Positions 50,986 to 62,515 of a stretch of DNA of 64,000 nt are shown one piece after another. Positions within the stretch are counted from its first letter, which is position 1, and every line of letters begins with the position of its first letter. The DNA is taken from contig CP092870.1 in the NCBI GenBank assembly GCA_030710605.1, positions 20,002,684-20,066,683 of the forward strand, given 5' to 3'. The notes beneath the pieces are model-generated. The model was not told where the DNA came from. It saw only the letters and a program-made list of their open reading frames with translations, and did not search any database. Position numbers and translations under genes: made by a program. The stretch comes from Cordylochernes scorpioides (Eukaryota > Arthropoda > Arachnida > Pseudoscorpiones > Chernetidae).

Positions 50986-52068
50986 CTAGCCGAATGACCC
51001 GGGCAACACCCGGGTTTTACCCTATTCAAATACTATTCGTTACAATTATAAATTGGCGCCGTGGATGTCACTCTTGTGAAACGTACCGCTCCAAACTTTG
51101 TGTCTGAGAAGCGATATTTTTATAGAAAGATGATCTGGCTTTTGTTTTCTGCTCGAATGAATGTTTTTCTGTTTGAATTTTGTTCCTGCATACAAAATAA
51201 TGAACTGGTTTCACCCGTGGTCTCTGCTTTTTGGAATTTTTCCCGTTATAATTTTGTATCTGATAATCAAACATGATACAGCAATATCATTGGGTGTTGT
51301 TCGTAATTTTTGCACGAATCATAATTAAAACCTTCTAAAAGTAAATTGGAAAGTCTATCACGCGAGTTTCGTGAGGCCAAAGTTTTTTCCCTGACATTCA
51401 GAATCCTGGCCGTATGTTCTTGTGGGGTTTCTGCCGCTCTCGAAGTACTGACCCTGTTTCTATTTTGCCGAAGCCTGTTCTCACGCTGTCCCACGGATTC
51501 CGCCGCTCTTGAGGTACTGGCCCTGTCTCTATCTTGTTGAAGCTTGTTCTCACGCTGTCCCACGGATTCCGCCGCTCTCGAAGTACTGGCCCTTTTTCGA
51601 TTAATCCTAAGACGATGCTCACGTTGCACAGCAGTCTCAGCACTTCGCACATTTCTTTTTTTACTCACTTCTGGTAGGACTTTTCCAATAGGTTTGCGTT
51701 TCTTGGGAGGCATCTCAGATCTCTAAAAGCTAAACAAAAGAAAAGAGTATAAAACAGTAATAAAAATAGGCAAAGTAGATAAAAAATATGTTATTTAAAA
51801 GCTAAACAAAAGTAAACAGTATAAAGCAGCCAATGGGCGCGCGCCGCCGTCAGATCCCCACGCGTTCTAGAGGGCGCTGTTTGTGAGCTAAGTTGAATAA
51901 TTTGAATATATAGTTTTAATAATTGATTTATATATTTTTTAAAATAGCCTATCGTCTTCCCCGTATTCTTTTACCTATGTATGGAAATTTTGGTTTGAAT
52001 TAGTGAACTACTGCGAATTTGTATACCGGACATACAGACACACAAACATTCATTTTTATATATATAGA
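50986..52068 (-). mobile_element. Helitron carrying a coding fragment
   Basis: On the complement: 5' TCTATATATATAAAAATG (52068 down), 3' hairpin CCCGGGTGTTGCCCGGG and CTAG (50989-50986) then T. 1083 bp. It encodes the basic-repeat protein at 51267-51713. Confidence 0.8.
51267..51713 (-). CDS. Basic repeat protein, N-terminal part of a Helitron-type protein
   Basis: 148-aa open frame starting MPPKKRKPIGK, with three imperfect copies of a roughly 22-residue unit carrying RASTSRAAESVGQRE (R/Q/E-rich, likely helical), then RILNVREKTLASRN. Such SRAAE repeats precede the Rep/helicase in some arthropod Helitron proteins (family knowledge, not checked). No Rep or helicase follows here. It lies entirely inside the Helitron 50986-52068. 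Could be an intact small ORF or a 5' fragment; function unknown. Confidence 0.55.
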   Translation of the reverse strand: MPPKKRKPIGKVLPEVSKKRNVRSAETAVQREHRLRINRKRASTSRAAESVGQRENKLQQDRDRASTSRAAESVGQRENRLRQNRNRVSTSRAAETPQEHTARILNVREKTLASRNSRDRLSNLLLEGFNYDSCKNYEQHPMILLYHV

Positions 52069-53090
52069 TGTGGTTGTTGGTTTATATTACCATATATATA
52101 TTTTTTTTTTATTTCAGTTGGATAAATCATATTATATTTAGCATCTTTGGCTTCTGGAAAATTATCCGCGTTTTATAATCATTCATTATATAAGATTGGT
52201 TGAAAATTTTAAAGTAACATTTTGTAAAATTAAATTTATTAAAGTAAATTTGTAGGAGTAATTTTTAATTTAATTTTATAGAAACTTAATTTTCTCACAT
52301 AACTATATAAAGATCACATTGATATAAAATTCTAAATTAAAAGCAATTCTATTAATATTATTTCATTAAACGACATTTCGAATTGTAACTTGCGGACAAA
52401 ATGAAACTGTGATTGCTGACGTAAACCTCTTTGTTCCGACACATCCTACTTTTGATATCGAGAGTCACCTGGTCTGAGACTGTGCACGTGATGACGATAA
52501 AACCATTTGTCCTTGATTTAGAACTTTATCAGCAGCTAATTGATTTGTTTGAAATATCTGTGAAATAATGTAGGCCACGTGGACCACGTAGGCCACGTGG
52601 AGCAATGTACCATTTTTCATACTTCCAAACATAGTATGTAACCGAGGAACCAATCCTCTGTCATGGTGGATAGTCCTTTGCGAGGAATGGATTCTAGAAT
52701 TATTTCACAGATATTTCAAACATATTAATTAACTATTTTAGAGGCATAATATTCTTTTTTAAAGATTCTTTTTTAAAGAATATTACGCCTCTAAAATAAT
52801 TTTGTAATTTGATAACAGATGGCGCGCTAGTGCATCGTAATATTAATTAACTGACGAGAAAGTTCTTAATAAAAGACAAATGTTTTTATCTTCTTCCCTA
52901 TCACGCGTACAGCTTCAGATCTGGTAAAATTTCTCGGCCTGACCCAGAGATGACATTCCAATCGGCAAAATATTATGTTTCCTTCTTTGCGCGGGCATGT
53001 CATTAGTTCGTAGGATAAGTTAAACTTGTTCGCTTATGTAGTTTGTGTGAACGAGCCATTGCAGTACATGTATTGCGCGCTTTTCGTTAA
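52069..53090. other. AT-rich stretch with palindrome and dispersed repeats
   Basis: A near-perfect palindrome, TATTTTAGAGGC.. / ..GCCTCTAAAATA, spans 52734-52800. Around 52810-52840 the GATGGCGCGCTAGTGCATC motif recurs, as seen near 4665 and 62997. 52465-52550 matches 7785-7885. Confidence 0.5.
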
Positions 53091-53375
53091 AATGGATAAA
53101 CTTGAGTATCGAACAGTTATTGAATTCTTTGTTTTGGATGGATTAACCTCTGAATAAATTTATCTAAAGTTGTAAAATGTTTACGAGAACACTGATCCTT
53201 CAACTTAAACCGTTTCAAAGTGGGGAACTGAAATTAAACGTGGTCGCACGTCGCTCTAAGATAATCAACGCGAAGGGAAGGCCAAAGCTGAAACCACACA
53301 GGTAACTCAAAAAGGTGAACAATATCGTGTTGGATGATAGGCGAGTAACCGAGGTGAGGTAACCGAGGTACCTGA
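53091..53375 (+). pseudogene. Mariner transposase N-terminal fragment
   Basis: MDKLEYRTVIEFFVLDG opens a helix-turn-helix of the kind found in SETMAR-like mariners; VSKWGTEIKRGRTSL and NIVLDDRRVTEVR follow. In-frame stops occur, and the catalytic domain is absent. Not on any long open frame. Confidence 0.65.
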
Positions 53376-53819
53376 TAGTACAATAATAGTACTTGTATTT
53401 TCTTTCAAGCGCTAATAAAAATGTGGAACCATTTCTATCCCGAACTGGTAACAGGCAGGTCTGAAATTCGTCCCTTTTAACTATTTTTGGTTAATGCTTG
53501 TGATTTTTTCTTTTATGTTTTAAGAGGTTTATTTAATCACTATTATACATTTTTGCCTTATGATCAAAAGGCTTTATAGAATCAATATTAAAATTTATTA
53601 GAAACGTCATATTAAAATGTCATTATATAAAGAATTAGTATCATCACCACTACTATTTTTATACTAATTATAATAATATATAATAAATTAGTTCGGTTAA
53701 TACATGCATTGTATGGACAAAGATTCATTTGGGAAGATTTTGAGATTTAGGTGAATGTGGCATTGATTCAAAGCCTAATTTGTTCAATTAGACCAATCTA
53801 ACTGTAAACCTATGTGGTA

Positions 53820-54150
53820 GGGGTCGGCAAACTTTTGAGTCGGAAGAGCCAAAAATTACAATTTCCAAAATTTCAAAGTTTTTAAAGAGCTACAAAATGC
53901 TTTCTTGCCAACAATAAATACGTGTAGTACTCGCATAAATATTATTTGCGTATGGAAATATATAACCTGGGATGAATCCCGCATTGGGCACTTTTTTATA
54001 ATTAAGAATAAATGCTCCAATGGCCCCCGATTCTTGCGAAAGCCCAACCCTACCAGCGAATGCAAATAACCATACGGGGCTCTGGTACATTTGCAAGTAA
54101 AAAAGTCGAACTGCTTCCACGTGTGTAGACATGTAGTGCACTTAGAGTAA
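53820..54150 (+). mobile_element. hAT-like non-autonomous element fragment
   Basis: GTAGGGGTCGGCAAACTTTTGAG with GAGCCAAAAATTACAA resembles the terminal CAGGGGTCGGCAAACC of many hAT elements. No matching right end was seen. Confidence 0.4.
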
Positions 54151-56735
54151 AAGCAACAGACAACTTCTATCCACCATGATTTTTATGGCCTGTACCAAGT
54201 GTACTATGGAGAAAAAGAGAAAAGCCTATGTGGTGTCTTGTTGTCCTTTATTCCGTGTTACCGATGGGAGATTTTCTAACAATGGTACTATTTTTAGAGA
54301 TTCTCGTTTAATTGTTTTAGACATTTTAAGATTATATATTTCAATCCTATACGAATATAAAATTTCCGGGAGGTAAAAAAAGTCTTGACCTCTTTTAAGC
54401 ACTTTAACAAGGTCCTGTCTGATGGCTATTTAGACTGTGGTGTAATGATCAATACATGATTTGTCTAAAATTCCAAATCAACGCTAAAATTCCAAGCAAG
54501 AATGAATAAAGACTACTTTTGAATGTCTGTTTGCCTGCATTTTTGTCAAAGGTGAACAATCGTGAGATATCAAGTATAATTAGTTACTCTCATTATATAG
54601 TTATTTCATTTATATTTTACACGGTTGCTCGAAGACTTTCCTGGACCATATAATGAAATTTTGAGATCATTAGGGGTAGTGACCTCGATAAGAAATTTAA
54701 GACATTATTTATCTTGAGTTGAGAGATTTTTGAACATGTTAAACATTATAAATTCAAAAGAAATCTTCCATTATGGCTGATAATCTCCAATAACCTAATC
54801 TAATTCTACTTTAATTTCCTCAGTGGTTGAATGTTTTAAGTATAAAATTTGAATTAATACAATTAACCCTTTTTAATTTAGTTTAAAATTTTAACTAAGC
54901 GAATATTTAAGGTTTTTAGAAGTTTACTAATTACCGTAACTTGTGCTATCTGGGAATGACATTATGATAAAGATTCTATCACAGACAGCACCTGCCTCAC
55001 TCTAAGGTCACATCTCCTAGGATAAGCCTAGGAGAGGAAAATCCTTACCTGGCGCCTCCATATGATTGAGGGTAGCCATAGGGCGGCTACACAAGGAGGG
55101 GATCAAGTATAGATCAGCATAAGTCTAAACCCTATTTTAATATGGAGTAGTTTATTTAGTTTCCCTTGATGTTGGAAACTGTTTCTAAAATAGATGAAAA
55201 CACATTAGGTCAATGGCCTATGGATGCGGAAGGAAAGAGGAAACACACCCCATTAGGTTTCCAATTGAGAACTTAAACGAATCAACCAATTGGACCAAAG
55301 TAACAGCTTAGGAATAGGTTAAGGTGATAGATCAGTCATCTAAATGGGGCATGATTGAAGAGCCCTAATCTTAGGGCTGATTCGCTTTAAATAAATAATA
55401 ATAGTCTAGAAGACAGTGAATAATGTTACTTTGTTTAATGTGATATTGATTTTAATTTATCGAAATACACAGACATACTTCACACATTTTCATTTACAAA
55501 AGAATTTAATTTGGCAAGTCTAAAATTTCATCAAAATTTAATTGTTCCTAATCGAGAATCAATCTACACACAATCGGGCCTAACTCTACTCCTGCCGCTG
55601 CGACAGGCCTTTCATCTGGGAGGCATTTACCATCATCAGGCGGTCCCCTGACCTGCAGGGTTGGATCATCGGACGAAACCTGGATGATGACGCCCTGGTC
55701 ATCCTGACGTCTGTCAAGACCTATCTCTATAAGTATCATCTCAACATTTAACTGAGATTGGTTCAAATTGATCCTGTCCTTGTCTGGAGGTGGACTCTTA
55801 CTAGGTGGAGGAGCCTCCCTTCCTCAGAACAGCTTTTTATATTTTATCACCAAATTGTAAATAATATGTTTAATTTCTTATTGATTTTTGTAACATTTGA
55901 CTAAGAGTGTCAATAAATTATTTTGTATGGTCAATTGTCTAACTCTACGTTCAATAGTGTGACTTCTCCTTTTTGTGTAATTCGAACTTATCAATTAGAG
56001 TATTTATCAATCAGTGTCTATAGAGCCATATTATTAAAGAAGAGGTTAAAAGTAATGCAACACTGTGTCAAGTTATAATGAGAAATACGAAACTACTTAC
56101 CATATGATATCATAGAAGATGAACAAAGGAAGAAGAAAAAGAAATTCATTGAAATTATTCTAAATGGTTTGTCAGTAATGTCTATAAAGGAAACACCTGT
56201 TTTAAGCAGAACATCAAGAGAACAAGTATTTTCAAACTTTTATATCAATATTCATTCATTATGGAAATTAAATATTTCTTTATTTTACATATATTTGTGA
56301 ATTATAAATAAACGTTTTAGAAAAAAATATTTTCACAGAAATTATTTTCTTTTATCATTATTATCTATAAGATCACTTTCCATAATACCACATTGTGAAA
56401 AAGATAAATAAGGTGGATATTATTTTGAATTACACAATTTTTATTTATAAAAATAGTTTTTACATTTTTGAAATATATTTATAGGAAGTTATATAAATAT
56501 TATATATAAAGTGTAATCAATGAAGGGCTAATTAATATATAAAAAGAAGACATATTTTAAAGAAAATAAAGATTGAGGAAAGCAGGTGTTGATTTTCACA
56601 CAGTCGACCCCCACGAGCATTGGCAGATCACGTATACTTGGATATCTCTAGCTTGGGAAGTTAACATGTGTTTGTTGGCTACCGTTTCACAATACTACTA
56701 CTATATATTACTATAATTACTATAGATTTCTAATG
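54151..56735. other. Unassigned stretch
   Basis: Mostly AT-rich. A GC-richer block at 55000-55830 contains a 72-aa minus frame (55548-55766) with no motif I recognise; it may be a transposon fragment. Confidence 0.35.
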
Positions 56736-56739
56736 TTTT

Positions 56740-57640
56740 CTTGGAGATATAGATGTATGCACATTTTCTGGATATTCTTATCGCTTTTACTGCGCGCTAT
56801 AATCTTTGTAAAATTGGTAAAAAACAGTGGCAGGTATAAATGTACCTTTGCCACCTGTCTCGCCAGTTGATATCTCACAACACCGCTGTGATCTAGAAAA
56901 GTTTTACATTTGGTGTTCGAAGCAGGTTTTAAATGATCTGAGCAAGAACTCATAATGTCCTAACTTCCCCAGGTTGTGCCTGAGTAAATTGTTTGACCGT
57001 TCAATGTTGTAGAAATTTTAATGGGTGGATATTGATACCGAAGTATCTTTAATTTCAAGAATCATTACTACCAATAAACATTTTCTTCTTATCTAATCAA
57101 CGCCTGTCTTTCTTTTATCTTCCCTGGCCTGGGTAATATATCCTTTTTTGAACAACCTTGGTGGCGTGCAGCACATTGGGACTTTGATATAGTGCATTGC
57201 GGCTTGTCTACTTGCTACATTATTTTTTGGACTCAAAAATCATACACTTTGGTTAGTAGCCCGTAAATCCATATTCTATAATAAAAAATTGGCAAAAACA
57301 CTATTTTAAAATCAATATTCTACCGTCAAAATTTCTACAAAATATGAATGGTCAAACAATTAACTCAGGCACAAAGTAGGGAAGTTAGGACATTATGAGT
57401 TCTTTCTCAGATCATTTAAAACTTGCTTCGAACACCAAATGTAAAACTTTCCTAGGTCAAAGATCACAGCGGCATATTGTGAGATATCAACTGGCGAGAC
57501 AGGTAGCAAAGGTATATTTATACCTGCTACTGTCTTTTACCAATCTTACAAAGATTGTAGCGCGCGGTAAAAGCGATAAGAATATCCAGAAAATGTGCAC
57601 ACATCTCCATATCCAAGAGTACACAATCCACCAGAAATCT
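56740..57640. repeat. Long inverted repeat with conserved reading frame in both arms
   Basis: Arms 56740-57017 and about 57330-57640 are diverged reverse complements (for example CTCAGATCATTTAAAAC and GCCTGAGTTAATTGTTTGACC) around a spacer of about 310 bp. Each arm can be read as a similar peptide (SDHLKxASNTKCKTFL..YQLARQVAKV) on opposite strands. Probably a transposon end pair; family not recognised. Confidence 0.6.
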
Positions 57641-57709
57641 ACGAAGATTTACTGTCACTCCGAGTCTACTCTTCTCTTAATGCTATAAAACAGCAAATAT
57701 ATATTTAAC

Positions 57710-57775
57710 ACAAAGCAATAACGCGCCATCTATACATTAACACAAAGCAATAACGCGCCATCTATACATTATTGT
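57710..57775 (+). repeat. Short tandem duplication ACACAAAGCAATAACGCGCC
   Basis: The segment ACACAAAGCAATAACGCGCCATCTATACATTA occurs twice in tandem (from 57709 and 57740). It includes the GCGCCATCTAT motif dispersed elsewhere in the window. Confidence 0.6.
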
Positions 57776-57928
57776 ATATTATATAATATATTTTTTCATC
57801 GCAGTAAGGGCAGTAGAAGTTTGTATTATTTATAAAATAAAAATGCGTGCTTTTGAATCCTTTCATTTTATATGTAAAGATATATTTACCTCAACAATAA
57901 ATCTGATTGGCTAAGGTTAAATTTTAAG

Positions 57929-58168
57929 GGATTTTTATCAATAATTGGAGCGGTTGAGGACTCTAGCTGTCATTGTGGCAACGAAATACAGGACTTGAGA
58001 CATCTACTGTTGGAATGCCCTCTCTTCTTTAGCGCTAGACAACAGACAGTAAATAATATTGTAGATCTGTATCAATTTGTGAATACTAGAGAGAATTGTC
58101 ACAGATTTAACTATTTTTGTAAATATATTTATGATTATCTTTTTAAACTGAAAGGTTCAGGTTCCTAA
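57929..58168 (+). pseudogene. LINE ORF2 C-terminal fragment with CCHC motif
   Basis: Open from 57929 to TAA 58166-58168, too short to stand out. DSSCHCGNEIQDLRHLLLEC is the Cys-x-Cys..His..Cys-Pro knuckle found at the C-terminus of many non-LTR retrotransposon ORF2 proteins. A 3' UTR follows to an AATAAATAAAG near 58303-58313. It is a 5'-truncated copy, unrelated in sequence to the LINE at 23.8 kb. Confidence 0.75.
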
Positions 58169-58319
58169 TATATCTTATTGCTTATCTCTCTTTTTTATTT
58201 TTATTATTTTTCCCTTGTACAATATGTTTATAACTGTTTTTGTTTAAAAGTTTAAATCGACGCAATTATTCCTAGCCGGGATATCGCGCTTTATGTGTTG
58301 AAATAAATAAAGAATTAAA

Positions 58320-60066
58320 TGGTTATATTCAGGGAGGTTATCCAAATGTATTGAAATAATAACGAACTTGTCCTCAATGCTAAGGCGAAGATCAAACCGG
58401 GAACCATCTCCCTTCACCTTCTCAACTTTCCAATGCCACAGATTCTAGACGGCCCCCCCCACCTAGTATTCATTAATCTAAGCTCAGCATCCCTAGAGTA
58501 TTTTCAAAGAAATGGATCTTTTTTGGTGAAAAACTCATTAATTGTGCCTTGTGTGTAATACAAAAAGACAGCCATGGTAGTTGGTGACATTCATCCAGGA
58601 ACCTGGGAACTGAGCTAAAAGATAATAAAATCCACCAACTATATGTACGTAAGTAGTACAATAAAATATATTTAATTTAGTCAGTACCTATTATTCGTTT
58701 TAAGATTAATGTATTCAATATTACTTTCCGAAATTCTATTATAAGGATTTAAATGATAATATTGCAGGGAAAATTAATCTTTATCAAAAAAGAAAGGCCA
58801 CCCATCCCGTCAAGATAAACACTTGGACATAGTGGCAGATTTAGAGGATTTCTCTAATCCCGTGCGGATCTCATGATATCAAAGCCCACCGTGGACTGAC
58901 GATGGTCATTATATCGAAACGAAGGTCTTCTGGTGGGCGCTCTGAATTTGGCAAAGCTGGTGTAGGATTCGTCAACGACCCGAGTCCGCTAGTGTGCGGC
59001 GACGTAAATAGATGGTTCTTAGTTTGATCGTTTATTTTGACGGAAGAAGTAGCCTTTCTTTTCATAAAATAATTTAGTTATATTTATATCTTTCTTGCTT
59101 GCGAAAAAAAAATTGTTTGTATTAGTAGCTTTGATATATTGTTTATAAAACTAAAATATCTTTAAATTCTCGCCACTGGGAAAGAATCTCGTGACTTTTC
59201 TTAAAAATAAATTACAATTTGGCGTTTTTTGGCGAAAGGAGGAACCATTTGTGTGGAAATTAACCCAAACAGGACTTTTTATTTATGAAATAACGACGAT
59301 GAGCGTGAATAGTGAAGGATATCAGACAAAAGCGACAAATTACAATTATATATCAACCACGATGTCTATTTGGCGTATCTTGACTTCCATACGCTGCAAT
59401 CGTACCCAAAGACTGTTCAAAATGAACCAGATCCTCTTTACTAAGAGAATGCGCGCCACGTGTTGAACATTTTGTCATCAATTCTATCAACAATACAGGC
59501 TGTATTCATCCTCTATATTCTATCGCAGAAGGCTTACGGAATATCACGGTAAACAATCACTAAAAAAAGTTCGTGAACAAGTTTATGATCACTTGATGGC
59601 AGCAATAAAACAGTGTATTGCCTCTAAGATCAGCAATTTCTTCTATAGGATCGACCAGCTATCAAACTAATATGAAGCATTAATTGATATTGATCGTGAA
59701 AATACTCGCGCGCGCGGTAATAAAAATTTGAAGTTTTATATTTTTCTAATACAAATACTAAATACAAAAATGTAACGCCTTGATAAAGGTTTGGCGTTCA
59801 GCCAACCGAAATATTGGCAAATAATTCTTTTATTAAATCCAATATATGGCTTTTTATATAATATTTTTCTAAGTGTAATTATTTCTTTGTGCAGAATAAT
59901 ATTTATTGATATAAGAGAAATAATTATGAACCAGCCTAATAGAACTTCAGTATAGATAATTAATCTCTGTATTTTTTTAATTCTTATTTTTCTGGCCTAT
60001 TATAGAAGAGAAAATCGACGAGGATTCACACAAGGAGATTTACATTATAAAAGGTAGCGATAAAAA
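58320..60066. other. Unassigned stretch upstream of gene B
   Basis: Frames at 58871-59065 (minus) and 59191-59466 (plus) have no motif I can name. 59770-59830 has a hairpin GGTTTGGCGTTCAGCCAACC followed by GAAA, perhaps a retroelement end. Confidence 0.35.
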
Positions 60067-60068
60067 TC

Positions 60069-60226
60069 TGATAAAGTTTATCACATCCACTCTCTCCCAA
60101 TCCTAATCAGGAGATTATAGAGTCTGGTGTTTTTCGCGGAGTCACGGGACCAGATAAACCCTGAAGAGACAAGCAATGATAAGACCAACACAATGACTGA
60201 AGGAGATAGAGATGAGAGTATATAGG
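60069..60226 (+). promoter_or_regulatory. Promoter of cathepsin L gene B: conserved GATA motifs plus TATA box
   Basis: TATATAGG at 60219-60226, with GATA motifs TGATAA 60069-60074, TTATCA 60078-60083, AGATAA 60152-60157 and TGATAA 60177-60182. Order and near-spacing match gene A. From 60175 to 60282 the sequence is identical to 15533-15640, whereas DNA upstream of about 60067 is unrelated to gene A. Confidence 0.7.
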
Positions 60227-60248
60227 ATAGACTAGATCAGTTGTAGCC

Positions 60249-60270
60249 ATTCTCCCTCTCAGTTCGACAC
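60249..60270 (+). other. Non-coding exon 1 (5' UTR) of cathepsin L gene B
   Basis: Identical in sequence and position to gene A's exon 1: initiator A at 60249, 30 bp after the start of the TATA box, and donor GTAAGT at 60271-60276. Coordinates inferred from motifs, not from transcript data. Confidence 0.6.
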
Positions 60271-60949
60271 GTAAGTACTTGTCACCTCATCTTTGTATTC
60301 TGTCGCACCTAAAAACGGTGGTAGCAAGAAAATATAAACTTTCGATCAAACTTCTTTCGAGTCAATTCACTTCTGAATCAAAGGCTATCCATCTGTTCAA
60401 CATTATTCTGCCCTCTTCCATCCAGTTTATTCCGCAATATACGATAATACTTTTCTTCCCATTTTTAATCGTCTATTATTCTTTAGAACAGTCTTGCATT
60501 TAGGAATTTAACGGTCCAATTATCCCGCTATGCCCATATATGTTGGATGTTGCATTTTATACTTTTCTTTCAGATTTTAAAAGTATTTACCTCTTTACAG
60601 TAGACGGACGATCTTTGCCACCGCTCTTCTAACATTGAGAACAGACTACCCCTTTGCAACTCATCCAACCTATTCACAGAGTCAAATTTTCCGTTTAAAT
60701 ATCTCTTTCTTAAACATACATTATTTACAGCAAAACCTCGCTAAAGCGAACTGGGTAAAACCAAATTTTCTCTTATATCGTACCTGATATAATCCCTAAT
60801 ATAACCACGACAAAAACGCATCATGGCTATAGGGAACTAAAGGTTCAGCCCCATCGGGGCTTGCTATAGCGAAGCACACATACATTATATGACAGTAGAA
60901 GTTTGATTTATATGTGAAAATAAATATTCGCGTCATGTTATATTATATA

Positions 60950-61702
60950 CGAGGGTGAGTAGAAAAGTAAGGTCTCCTATTTTTTTTTCATAGAAAAACA
61001 CATTTAATCACAACTTTTTATACATCATTGGAAAGGTTGGACACTTTGCTATTTTTCTACATAGTCGCCTTGATGCTCAATCACTTTTTTCATCCTGTCA
61101 ACCAACTTTGTAATTCCGGTGTTGTACCACTCTCCCGCCGCCTCTTTGAGCCACTTGTCGACCCACCTGGCGGACACCTTTCTGTAGCCGAGGGTTTCAG
61201 ACACAATCTTGTGCACGGAGAAGTGGCTGCAATCTTCATTCAGGCCATCCTCGATCTCTTCAAGGGTTATCCGCCGGTTTGCGCGCACCATTTCGTCGAT
61301 TCGAGCCACGGTTGATTCCGGCAAACTCGGCCGCCCAGACCGCTGTTCATCGTGGACGTTTATCCGCCCCTCGTTAAACTCCCGGCACTATTTCCGCACA
61401 TTTTTGATGTCCATGCACTTCTCACCATACACTTCCACTAACTGACGGTGAATTTCGACCGGAGAATTATTTTTCGCATTTAAAAAGCGTATAACTGAGC
61501 GCAACTCGCACTTGGCTGGAGAGCTAAGGGGAAGCTCCATCGCGAACGGCTGCCAGACAGCGACTGAGCGTCCCAAGATCACCGGGAAGGTTTTAGACGG
61601 TAGAGGGGGAACCAAGGAACACAGCGGTGTTGTCGGATTTCACCTAGCAACGCTCGTTGGGAAATTATCTCGTAGAAGACCTTACTTTTCTACTCACCCT
61701 AG
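60950..61702 (-). mobile_element. Internally deleted mariner in intron 1 of gene B
   Basis: TA at 60948-60949 and 61703-61704. Inverted ends CGAGGGTGAGTAGAAAAGTA and its complement TACTTTTCTACTCACCCTAG (one mismatch). 753 bp, about 550 bp short of full length. Confidence 0.9.
61049..61540 (-). pseudogene. Mariner transposase with catalytic core deleted
   Basis: From the ATG at 61538-61540: MELPLSSPAKCELRSVIRFL and GEKCMDIKNVRK (first DNA-binding half), a stop, then CREFNEG and DEQRSGRPSLPESTVARIDE (second half, 61049-61324 frame). KVSARWV is joined straight to DKWLKEAAGEWYNTGITKLV, the C-terminal end. The whole DDD core, normally between them, is missing. Non-autonomous. Confidence 0.85.
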
Positions 61703-62416
61703 TATATTAGAAAGTAATTTTGGAAGAAGTTGAGAAAATAAAATAATATTTTTTAGAGATTTATAGATTCTGATTATTAAGTATAGTTTAAACATTGAGT
61801 CAAAACAGAAAGCTAATTCTATAACAAATAATACCGTTAAGAGAATTCCAAAATTTATATTTCTTATTTAATTCAAATATGAGTGGTTTGTTTTAATATA
61901 TATATAATAAATAAATAGACGGCATATATAATAGGAGGAAAAATAAAAACTACAGCATAGCTTCGGCCGTTACGCGTCATAGGCTGGGTAGAAATATATA
62001 TATACAATATAAGATTATTATAACTAGAATATAAAATTTGATGTTGATTAAAGAACCAAAATTTCTGAAAGGTAGAAAAATAGGTTATAATAAAAATAAA
62101 GTCTGAATATATATATGTTGAACTTAGAAGAGAAAGTTTTCATTTATAGCTCATGCTCTATACCCTTCATTCCCATTATATTTGATGCTTCCATTTTATT
62201 CTCTTTATTTTTCTTAGTAAATTTCTTCTATTTTTATTCTTCCCTGTTTTAGACATCTTCATCTCATTATTCCTGGCACCTGAACAGGGACCGTTCTTTC
62301 TCCATTTTTTTCTAAGAAATAAGCCTTTGCTCTGTTATTCCTATATATATCACAAGAGTTAGTACTTTAATACATACACAAATGATTCTATTTAAATGTG
62401 GTCCAATGGTTGCAGC

Positions 62417-62515
62417 ATGAAGTACCTCGCCGCCATTCTACTTCTGGCTGCTACAGTCATCCAGGCCCGCCCTTCCTTTGACCAAGAGTTCAGCCGCCAC
62501 TGGAACTCCTTCAAG
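62417..62515 (+). CDS. CTSL: Cathepsin L-like protease gene B, first coding exon (gene runs off the window)
   Basis: Encodes signal peptide and start of propeptide, 33 residues (MKYLAAILLLAATVIQARPS at the N-terminus), ending with donor GGTAAGG at 62516. It differs from gene A's first coding exon by one base (T to C), changing Phe21 to Ser. The acceptor TTGCAG ends at 62415 and the ATG follows one base later, as in gene A. Further exons would lie beyond 64000, as gene A's intron 2 is 1.8 kb and only 1.5 kb remains. A tandem, same-orientation duplicate of gene A about 45 kb away. Whether B is functional downstream cannot be judged here. Confidence 0.85.

Larger units (their letters stand above)
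60277..62415 (+). other. Intron 1 of cathepsin L gene B, with a mariner insertion
   Basis: About 2.1 kb. Homologous in patches to gene A's intron 1. It contains a repeat with CCTCGCTAAAGCGAAC and CTATAGCGAAG ends (60737-60913) and a 753-bp deleted mariner (60950-61702). The remainder is AT-rich with no other coding signal. Confidence 0.6.
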
